Shown here piece by piece: positions 44,101 to 55,700 of a stretch of 64,000 nt of DNA; the first letter of the stretch is position 1, and each line of letters starts with the position of its first letter. The DNA comes from Strongylocentrotus droebachiensis. Lineage: Eukaryota > Echinodermata > Echinoidea > Camarodonta > Strongylocentrotidae. The position numbers were made by a program, and so were the translations under genes. The notes under the pieces were generated by a model, which ran no database searches, was not told the origin of the DNA, and saw only the letters and a program-made list of their open reading frames with translations. Location of the stretch: assembly GCA_035222895.1 (NCBI GenBank), contig JAVYIG010007225.1:41328-105327 (forward strand), given 5' to 3'.

Positions 44101-47100
44101 GGGGGTCCGGGGGGCCGGCCCCCCTCCCCCTGGGGATGAAAAACACGTTAACTTTACCTTTTTGTGGAGTTGCCCCCCCCCCCCGACGCTCCAGGGGGGA
44201 GGGGGTGCGATGAAAGTTTGAATTCTTTTAAGAAGATGCTTTAACGTTGGTATGAAGTTGAGCGGGTTCCTTCTACCTAACGCAATAAATGTGTTGTATT
44301 ACGAGATAAATGGAGACATGTGCGACTGATGTAGCAATGTTTGTTTTACCGATATTACAATACATCAAAAATCATGACCCCATACCAAAACTTTGTTTTA
44401 CCTTTAAGTGCCATGTTACAAATTATTATATTCACCTGTTATGAATAATTGTGTTTTAATAATCAAAATGCGAATTACATACATTAATTATTGTAAGGTA
44501 GTACAAACATTATGGCTTAATTGTCCTACCTAACAACACACAATGTATGCAGTTCGCATTCTAACTATTGAACTTTGATAATATTACAAAAATGGTCTAT
44601 ACAAAATATGATCATTGTCCCCATAAAATCTATTGCAGTTTAGCACTGCCACCGACAGAGGGTATGGTTTAGGAGGGCCACCGATAGAGGGTATGGTGTA
44701 GGAGGGCCACCTGTAGAGGGTATGGTGTAGGAGGGCCACCGATAGAGGGTATGGTGTAGGAGGGCCACCTATAGAGGGTATGGTTTAGGAGGGCCACCGA
44801 TAGAGGGTATGGTGTAGGAGGGCCACCGATAGAGGGTATGGTGTAGGAGGGGTCCAATCTCTTGTTTTTCTTGTCCATCAGAATATGTTTCCTTCTATAA
44901 TATGTTTAAAGGTAAAGACCAGTTTTGGAAACGCCCCCTCTCAACAAATGAAATGGAAGCTCTTATTACCAATCATGCGACAGAATATGTTTTGACTAAT
45001 ACGTGATCATACACATTTTGCCGAGAAACCGCCTACTAATTGATATATTTTGTAAATTATTATATCTATTTGGACCTGATAGATATAACGCACGTTTCGC
45101 GCACGTGTGGGGGTAGTCCCATATTCATCTTTCTGTGTACAGTGCTTGTAACTTTATCAAGACTGGGCCAATATTCTTATCATGTTGATGATTCCAGAAC
45201 CTTGCAGTACACACCAATACTTATATGCTAGACATTTTCCGATCGATTCCACAACGTTTCTTTCACCATAGAGTAGGTCTATGCTTTCACAATGCAATCG
45301 CATGACCATAACTGGTCTTTATCTTTAACACAGTACTTACTGACCTATATGTACAATTGGGGATCACGTCTCATTAAATAATATGACCATGCATTGGCCC
45401 AATTAAACTCATGTAAGATGTTAATCTAATGTTGTAAAACCCCCAGGCAGTTCTTTCCTCCATCGTAAACTCAACGTACCGAAAAGTCCGAATGTGAATG
45501 GCCTCACGTAGGTTTTCAAAATGCGCCCAGGCCTGCTGCTGGCCCTGGTGTGCTATTTACACTCTTCCACCATAACAGGTGCTACATTTAATACATCGGC
45601 AATTAGATTTCCGTTCTGGTGGGGCTCCTGTTCGTGCAATAACAGGCACGGTTCTTTGGCAATGAAAAGTTTAACAATTCTGGAATTTAACAGCACTACT
45701 TCAAAAGCTGCTGTATTCTTTACATACTGACTTGCCCGTGTAAAAAGGAAAAAAAGGTCACAATTTGTCTTGATGTTACAAATTACAATAGGGAAACTGC
45801 AATTCATAATAAATAAAGTAAATTTCGCAAGATGTGCACATAACAAAGTTGTTATGCTAAGTATTCTCAAGAAATTTTTATCCTGTTTAAACAGTCGATT
45901 ACTGTTCTTCTTTTGACAATATTTTTCGTAAATGGGGAAGGAAAATGTGCTCCCCCCCCCCCCCCCCCCTCTAAAAAAAAAAAAAAATAATAATAATAAT
46001 AATAATGTACTCTTTTAAGTTTGTCTCAACAAGCTTGGCCAGGGGAGATTAGATCTCCCTGCAAGGTCACTGACTGGTGATTAACTCATCAAATCAGCTC
46101 TCAACTAACATAAGAAAAAAGGTGATCATGGGGGACCAACAGGCACCGATTAGGCAATATGAGTAGTGCAGTGGGGCCTTAAAAGTTCTTTATAAAAAAA
46201 TGACTCTTTTAATCTTGGGCTGCTGGTCAGTTTTATGAAGCAGTAAATATTATTAGTGAAGTAAATATAATTTTCGACTCAAAGAGCATCTGAAATGTCT
46301 GATAATTTGTTTTTGCCTAGGCTTTGTACGACGTGTTTAGGTTTGTTCCATCATCCTCCTATACCTTAACTGTAATACCTTTTTTAAATATGTTATTTCA
46401 TTGTTCCCCTGACAGAGTTTGGCACCATTGGTGGCAATAGGCTGTGGTCCTATAGCAGACTTTGTGTGTACGTTGTTCGCTCCACCATGCCTCGAGGTAG
46501 GTGATGTATCCGTACCAGTCCCTCCATGTAGACATGTCTGCGAGGAAGCTCGAGATCAATGTATGCCCATCTTCCAAACTGTCGGTATGCCATGGCCCGA
46601 TCAGTTTGAATGCTCAAGGTTTCCTGCCATAGCAACAGAAGGACCAGCTAGGTGTGCCGAACCTGAAATGAGTCAGTTCAAATTTCATTTCATTCTTTAT
46701 TTTTAAGTATAATATACATTGTACTTTTCTTTATCACCAGCGCCGGTTCATAAACTTTTAATAAACTTTTAAATGCTGTTGATAGTTGTCCAGAATAAGA
46801 TGTCTCAGACGAAAAATATGATTTTTGTCAAGGGGTTGTAGAAGTAATATAAGGCGTTCCATTTGCATAAAGACTAATAGCTTTCTCCTCGTACAGGTTG
46901 GTAGGCCGTTCATTCATTACACTCGTATTGTTACTTTTCACCGGGAATGTGAGGGATTGAAGAAGGGTATTATTTTTTTGTTTACATGGGCAACATTTGA
47001 TAATAACAAAGGTGGAATTGTATGTCACCGTCTATATCTATAACTTCTATTCCGAAGAGCTTTTGACGCCATATTGTTGTATCAATCATTTCTCACAATG

Positions 47101-50100
47101 GATAATATTTCAACTTAGATTTGAGACTTGCTAAGGGTATTGTCTCACAGCCACTGACAATTCGTTCCTTAGAAAGGGTCACCACAGCCGAAACAAAAAC
47201 ATTCTAACTATTCGCCTTTATTTAACGTTTACAAATGATACCTTTGCTTGTAGGGGTACTCGATGCATTGAACGAGGCTCAAGAGGTAACAGAACAGCAG
47301 GAACCTGAACTCTGTTATGACGTCACAGTACCCGAATGTCGTCAGATGGGATTCACTCATACAAAGTTCCCCAACATCTTCGGTCATACTACACCCGAGG
47401 AGATGTCTCAAGATATGACGTCACTAACTGGACTTATCCTATCGGGATGCTCAGACGACCTTCTGCCTCTCATCTGCGCAGCTTACCTGCCCAAATGTGA
47501 CCCTGAGACTGGTGACGTCATCAAAGCTTGTAAAGAGACTTGTAGAAGGATCTCCAAGGATTGTAAAGATGCGATGAAAGAGCTGTCTATTGGACGATTA
47601 GATATCTTCATGTGTAGGAACTATCCATCCAAGAAAGACGGTGAATGTGTGGAGGGTAAGTACTTAAAGGATATCAAGGTTCAATTCTGACGGGGGTGTG
47701 CTGCTGAAGCATCGAAACCCCTAACCATTTTTAAGGGTCATTTCGGTGGATATTCCTCGAAGTAAGGCACATTTTCCACCATTTTCGGGTGTTTGCCATG
47801 CAAACACCCGAGAAAGACAAAAAATTGAAATTTTGAAAAACGGACCAATTTTCAATGGTATTTTTGTTTAAAATAGGACTCAAGTTGAGGGATTTTGTTG
47901 GCTAAAAAGTGTCCTATTAGAGCGACACACCCCGTATGTCATAAAATATGAGTACCCCTCCCCCCAGGCCTTTAGCAGTCATGTTCGACACTTCATATAC
48001 CAATATGACAATATCTATAAACGAGGCCCTATCGTTAAAAGACTTTCGATTGGTCCGGATAGATCGCAAGTCTTACTATCTTTTACAAACTCGCAAACCC
48101 TTATCTTTTTAGTACAGGTTTGCGATTGATATGCATTATGCGATCACTTCAATCAAATGTTACTGTATGTAAGACGGGGTCCAGATATGAAATACTAAGA
48201 AATGATATGAGTTTATTGATTGTATTTCAGATGTCCGTGCACCTGCTGTCCCAGTTATAATGAACATCTCCAGACCTGCCGTATCTCAGGCACAGATCTT
48301 CTCCCACCAACCTGACATTCCTAACGTTAGCTTCAACGGTCTCGAGATCACATTCTTCAACTCCGCGGGCGATGATGAGGGCACCGTGCTCGTTGATACA
48401 GAGGACGAAGCTACCATCGATCTCATGACGCAGTCCCAGTATACCTTGTTGGTCCGTTCCGTCAATGATTGGGGAGCTAGCGCATACGTGGATGCCACAG
48501 TACCTGAATATGTTCAGCGCGCTGGTAAGTACCGATGTCCGTTGCGTTGCACACAAGGCGTTATTTTTTTTAAAGCTTTATTACCTCCGCTAATCACGCC
48601 TGTGAAAGCATTTAACGCATAATTATAGCCAGTTAATCAACGCAACATATTGCTCTCACTTTGTTAGATCTAACATGGCGTTTTGAAGACTGCACCAGTT
48701 GCTTACCCAGTCTTCTATCAGCTAATGCCGCCTCCTGTGCATCAGGCTTCATTTCGAATATCATCTCTGCTTATCTAGCCTGTTGACGCATTTAGCCTGT
48801 ACGTCAGTAATCAAAGCAATATTACACAGCTCATTTTGCAATAATTTTCTTGAACAATGTCTCTTCATGGTGCGTCAAATGTGACTGCGTCTCTCACTGA
48901 CACAGTTCTACGTTAATCAAATGGCGCCTCATGCGCAATGCTTATGTAATGGCGCAATGGATTGTCTGTAATGTAGGTTAATGCATGGACCTTGACATAC
49001 CATTGAGTGTGACATTGATTATAACAATAATAATGGGTTCTTGTATAGCGCTCATGTATGGCACATTGCTACTCCTGACGCTCCATTAATAATACTCTAG
49101 CATGCATTACAGCGCTTAATCACAATCATTTACTAATAATATAATAATAATAATAACGTTTTATTTACCCAGGGTAGCCACTTTCAGCGGGCCCTGCATA
49201 ACATAATATGTTATTACCACCCTTCTCCAATCTAATATGCTGAGCGCCTAGCTGGAAGGCAGAAGGTCCCATTGTTATAGTAGTCTTTGGTATGACTCGG
49301 CCGAGGTTCAAACCCACGACCTCCCGTTCATGAAGCGGAACCTCTAACGAGTGAGCCACCACAGTTATACATAACACTAAATCCAACTACCGAATTATGG
49401 ATGAATTGCATTCAAAGGTTTGATTAATGCAGAATTAAAACCAGAATATATATCGTCTGGTTTATACAATCAATTCAACTTAATGGCGATGCCTGTACAC
49501 AAGGGACGTTAGAATTAGAGTGAGTATATAGCTAGACTGTATCATTGATAGAGAATGTTGAAACAATCTACGTGACTTGCAATAATATTTACATTATTCT
49601 CACCTCCGTTGGATATACATTGCCACCGCTTTGTAAAAATGTTATGCTTCCAAGTATTACTTTTCTACCGAAGACATGGTTTTAAAGATAAAGTTGAGTT
49701 CTGGTCATGCGATTGCATTGTGAAAGAAACGTTGTGGAATCGATCAAAAAGCTTTTATCATCTAGCATATAAGTATTGGTGTGTACTGCAAGGTTCTGGA
49801 ATCATCAAAAGGATAAGAAATTTGGCCCAGTCTTGGTAAAGTTACAAGCACTGTACACCGAAAGTTTTATATGGCACTACGCGACCATGTGGCATAAAAA
49901 TCGGTCCCGATTTTTATGATTTTACATGCCATATTTAGAACATTAACCCTATATAGCCCGGGCTATTTTGAAACTGCATAGCCCGGGGGGGGGGGGGGGG
50001 CTTCTAAGGCCCCCCCCCCCCCCTATGATCTTGGCCGTGAAACGACCTATCGCCGCAAAAATTTGCATGCATGTCAAGTGAAGTGTAAAGAATACTATGG

Positions 50101-52720
50101 TTATTTCATTTTTTTGAAAAATTCACTAATTTGCATATTTATGGTAATTTATGCAAATATGGTAATAACATTCTTTTTTTTATTCATAAATCATATATTC
50201 TTCATATTTAAACATTAATTTTCACTACATATATTATTTAGACCATTTGGGATAATAATACAGCCAAAAAAATTGGAAGAGCCAGGTTATTCCTCATGTT
50301 ATCTATTGTTTTGATAATTTCTTCTGTATTTCTTTGTTTTGTTTAACTTATGTATTTTATTGTTTTTGTTGTTTTATTTCATTTCCAACTATAATTCAAC
50401 TATTTTGACCCCAAAATAAACACCTTAACTATAAACAAGACCAAATAACCAATGTTTTATCTCTTTATTTGAAAAATGAGATTTCCATATGTTTTGTACA
50501 CAAATCACGAAAATTAGCGATTTTCGGGCTGACATGCAAGGACAACAGGACACGTGACTTTGTAATGGTAGGTCCGAAGATGCGCAAGACTCGAAAGAAA
50601 AAAGTCACAACATTTCAGTGCAAGATTTTCTTGCGTTAAAAAATTATTGCGAAAAATGTCGAAGGGGGGGTGCTTCTAAAGCCCCCTCCCCCCCCCCCCC
50701 CCCCCCCCCCCCGGGCTTGATAGGGTTAAGATATTTGAAGAGCCATGCTTTTCATGGAACATTTTTTATCTGATGTTCTTCCACACTTGCATAATACAAT
50801 GATCATGCTCACAAATTATTTTTCACATCTTCCCAGAACTCATCCTTCTCTGTAAAGGTAAATCATAAACACTCAGCTAAAAAAAAATCTCTTACAAAGG
50901 ACATACATGCATCTTTCAAAGTAGAAAAGTTTAATCTACAATAATTATTCTTGTGAATGTTTTTTGTTGTCCTCCTTGTTTAGATCACTGTGAATCAGTT
51001 TCTACTCCAATATGTATGGATATGAAATATGACTTCACCCAGTTCCCGAATCTCCTACAGCATGCAAACCAGGACGACGCCTATTTGGAATTATCGCAGT
51101 TTGCTCCTCTCATCCAAGTCCAGTGTTCGTTGGATCTAGAGGCTTTCCTCTGTGCTGTCTATATGCCTCCATGTACAGGTCAACCTAGCCCACAAGGTCA
51201 GTTTGTTTGAAGATCACTATTACACAAGGTCACCATGCACAGGTCAACGTAGCCCACAAGTTCACATTTGCAGTTAATTCACTTTATCTTAAAAGGAAAT
51301 GTATGCAAACTACACTATGTTTACCCACTCCCCTCATATTAAAAAGATATCAAGTTTTAGAAGTTTATTTTTACTTACAAAGAAACATGTTATAAACAGG
51401 GATGCCAGGTTTCAGGCAATGGCCTGAATTCAGGCCCTGCCGACCTATCCGAAAGGTCAGCTTGCATTAATGTCGACCTACGTCATCTGGCCCTGGTCAA
51501 ATCAGCGCGCTCACGATAAGCCAAGCCGCATCCATGCAATTGAACAATATTTTGTTGATATGATGTTCAGTCAAGCGATGAACACCTTTATTAAGTTTGT
51601 GTTCGAAATGATGCCCAAATGATTCCTTTATACATCCGGACAAGAGAGAGATAGAGCCTGGAAAAAGTATATTCGTGTAGCTATATTGTTAAGTTGGCAA
51701 ATCTAAATACCTGGTAAGATAATTTTGACGGTAGTATCCAGTGCAAATAGCTTAGGTGGACCCTAGGAAAGACTGAGACTGAAGGAATGTAGCGACAAAA
51801 TTGCCTACATCGGTCCAATTTTTAGCTTCAGCCTTATACTAAACTTGATCAAAAGGAAACCCTGAGCTATTGATGCTAGTAAGGGAAAACCGCGGTCATA
51901 ATGAAGTTGATAAAAATACATTACGTACAGTGAAATTATATAATTTAGGGCGTTATAAGTGCACTCCAAATTAATGATGAATGGTTTTATATAACGCCCG
52001 TATTCCCTCGCTCAACAGTCAGAAAAAAAATATGAATAAAATCGCTGTCCAAGAAAGATATTACTCTGCGGTATTCAAGATGATGACATTAAAACACAAT
52101 CCCAAAGGCTTTCGAGAAATCAACTCAAGAGTGACGTCACTAACTTATTGTATGTACCTTAGAAATCACGTGGGGATTACGTAATACGTCGTTGTAATTT
52201 ATCCACCTTTGAAATTGCCTGACGTCGATTCTTCAATCTTTGCAATCTTTTCCTATGCAGCACTATTCAAGATCTTTTAAATTAGTTTCACGTAGTTGAT
52301 GTAAATGAAGGTATGCCAGACCAAGCTATGATTTTCGTCTTGTATTTTACCTAGGTATCAAGCCGCCCTGTCGGGAGCTGTGTGAGTCTTCTCGTGTAGG
52401 CTGTGCACCAATTATGAATAAGTTTGGATACACTTGGCCTGAAACATTGGATTGCGATCAGTTTCCTTTAGGATCAGAAGTCGGCAATAACTGCTTCTCC
52501 AACGGTAAGAGAGTGAGAGAGAGATGGGGAGATAGAGAGAGAGGGGGAGATAGAGAGAGAGAGGGGGAGATAGAGAGAGAGAGAGGAAGGAGGGGATACA
52601 GAGAGAGAGGGGGGAGATACAGAGAGGGAGAGATGGGGAGAGAGAGAGAGAGGGGGAGGGGAAGATAGAGAGAGAGTGGGGGAGATAGAGAGAGAGTGGG
52701 GAGATAGAGAGAGAGAGGTG

Positions 52721-52756
<36 letters not shown>

Positions 52757-55700
52757 ATCTATTAATTACATTTCCCGGAATGTCATGATTTACGACAGTC
52801 GTTTTGTGCGGCAACCCGGATTCTAAATATGTATTAATGATAATGATTATAATAATAATAAAAATAAGGATTCGTCTTTTTTACCGAAGGTAACCATATC
52901 AGGATTAGTATTTCTGCTCTTGGCTGAGAGGGGCTCAGAGCCTGAAAATTGTATAAGAGTGATGGATTTAATCATTATCTATTATTATTGTTTGTTTTAA
53001 TGATAACGGCCATTGTATAGTTTTTTCCCTTGTATATTGAAGTCCATTTCTTGTATTGTTTGTCTTTGTTTTGTGATTCCTCCAGAGGAACTAACTCTCC
53101 GACCAGGTCAAGGACACATAGAGAAACAAATCAACTCTTCGGTTACTGCATACTGCTCTTCATCATCCCCGGATAACCGGCCAGAGTGGATGAATCCTGG
53201 AGGCGAATCTGTATCCATGAAAACACGTGGTAATACCGTCTTTCTCTTATCATTCATGCAATTTATAGGGGTGTGAAACCCGGCAGTTTATCACTTTTCC
53301 CCCCTGATTTCCCCCTGATTTTCGTTGTTACCATCAACCAAAAACATTACTGCGATGAAATTATTACAATATGTTGTAATAATGTCATCGCAGAAATGGT
53401 TGATGGTAACAACATTGCCATTGTACCATCCGTTTACTCGCAGGACCCCATGGGAGACCAACCGATGTTGAAAGGGCTCCCCTCTTAATAAGGATAAACA
53501 AATGAAAACATTTGTTTAAAATCCTATTTGCATTCTAGACCATTTCTGAACACAATATTGTGTGGGTGTGGGTGTGTAATTTTTCAAGTTCATATTATAT
53601 TCTTCTTTAGTTATTAGCACTGGAATCCCGTGAATAATGTACATGTAGTTATAATAAATCACTCATCTGGCATGGGATCAAAACGTCAATATCCCAGAAA
53701 ATGGGACAAGTTTGACATTACATTGCGTGATTAATTTTTATATTTCCAGTAGTTCTTCTTCACTGTATTCGGATAATTGATTTGAGTAGTCTTCATGTTC
53801 CCACCATTAAATGATATGATGAGTATGTGCTTGTGCGTACGAATGTGTGCAGTGGCGGATCCAGGGGGGGGGGGGCCGGGGGGCCCGCCCCCCCCCCCCC
53901 CCCCCTTGAGAAAAAAATCATGTAAAATCACGTGATTTTTACCTTTTGGGGGGTTGGGTCCCCCCCCCCCCCCCTGGCGCTCAAGGGGGGGGGGTGCAAA
54001 TTGAAAAAAAATTGAGGACCAAAAAAAAAAAAATGTGCTCACTACCCCCCCCCCCCCACTCTGAGCGACTTTTCGGCCGGTGCGATTTTCAAATTTTCGG
54101 GAGACAAAAACAAAAAAAAGTTGGGCCCCCTCCCCTAAGAAATCCTGGATCCGCGCCTGAGTGTTTGCGTGTGCGTACGATTGTGTGTGTTCGTGTGCGT
54201 GTGCGTACGAGTGTGTACGTGTGTGTGCATTGGTTGTTACTCTAGCCGACCAATAAACTAGCATCCTACTACCAGTCATTTCACCCTCAAGTTAGTCAAT
54301 CATATCTTTATCTATTTCAGACATGCCTGCCGTTGAGGGCCTCGCATACAGTGAACTCATTGGTACCCAGACCGCTGCTCTCACCATTCCATCGCTATCA
54401 GTAGAAAACATGGGTGTATATTCATGTAGACTAGGCAACGAAGAACAAACCATGGATATCTCCCTACCAAGTAAGTCATATAGATGGAACCCAGTACCCA
54501 GATTGTATGTAGTCTACCAGTATTGTGTCACTCTTCTTATTTCAGATAATTTCATTTTGTCTGTTATTCAGATTATTTCACCCGAAATTTCGTTTACAGT
54601 CAAAATATGAACATTTTTCAGTACGTTTACTTTTAATTATGCAGACCCTTTGACACGATGCATATTTACCTGTCTACAAAGGACACCCGTCGTAAGATGC
54701 CGGTTTTATTGCATGCATTTGTGTATGGGCCTTCAAAAACATAGATTGTTAGTCCTGTATTAAATTAAAATTATATTGTTTTTGTTTATTTTCCAGGATC
54801 GTGTGAAACCCTTGAATCAGCCCAATGCGACATGGTGCTACCCTACTCAGTATCACTCTATCCTAACTCTATGGGTCACATGACACCTACTGAAGCTGAG
54901 TTAGCATCCTTTGAGTTCTTACCACTCCTAGCTATGGGTTGTTCACCAGTCAACTTACCACTCTTCGTCTGTTCCCTTCACTTCCCATCATGTGGAGATG
55001 CTCCGGTCTTACCGTGTTCGGAGCTATGTCGGGCAGCCATGACAGAATGTTCAGTCTTTATCCTTGGTATCCAACATGTCTGGCCACAGAAGGCCCAGTG
55101 CAGCAACTTCCCTTCAATGGCAGAAGGAACGTGCATTCCACCGCAAGGTTAGTTAGCATGTTACTTAAAGATAAAGGTGAGTTCTGGTAAAAAAGAAAGA
55201 AAATGAATTCTCACAGAATCAAACGAAACTTACACTGAATGTTTAAGATTACAAATAAATGTCACTTACCAAACAATTTTGGTAGAAAATGTATACTGGC
55301 TGAGTAATGAGCATAGAAAGTAGGAGATTAGGAAATCAAGGTTAGTAGCCCCGACACAATTTGTGTAGTCCCATATACATTTTTATGTGTACAGTGGTTG
55401 TTACTTTACCAAGACTGTGCCAAATTTATTAAGATTTTGATGACTACAGAACTTCGCAGTTCACACCAATACAATATGCTACATGATCAACTTTTTCTGA
55501 TCCATTCCACACATTTTCTTTCACAGTGCAATCAGATGACCAGAACTCTTTAAGGTTAATTTTTAACGCGACTAACACTATTTTTCTAGGCTCTTTGGTG
55601 CCGTTGTCCTAGCAGCGATTAGGGGAAGCATAGTACTTTTACCCAATAGAGAGCGAAGACGACACTACCAAACTGTTAATCATACATAATAAATGTTAGT

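Noticed and set aside
52414..52758. Arg/Glu-rich and Ser/Leu-rich open frames
   Set aside because: Products of the GA microsatellite.
53731..54279. 182-codon minus-strand open frame
   Set aside because: Covers the G/C-run element at 53850-54160; Gly/Pro stretches are repeat-derived.
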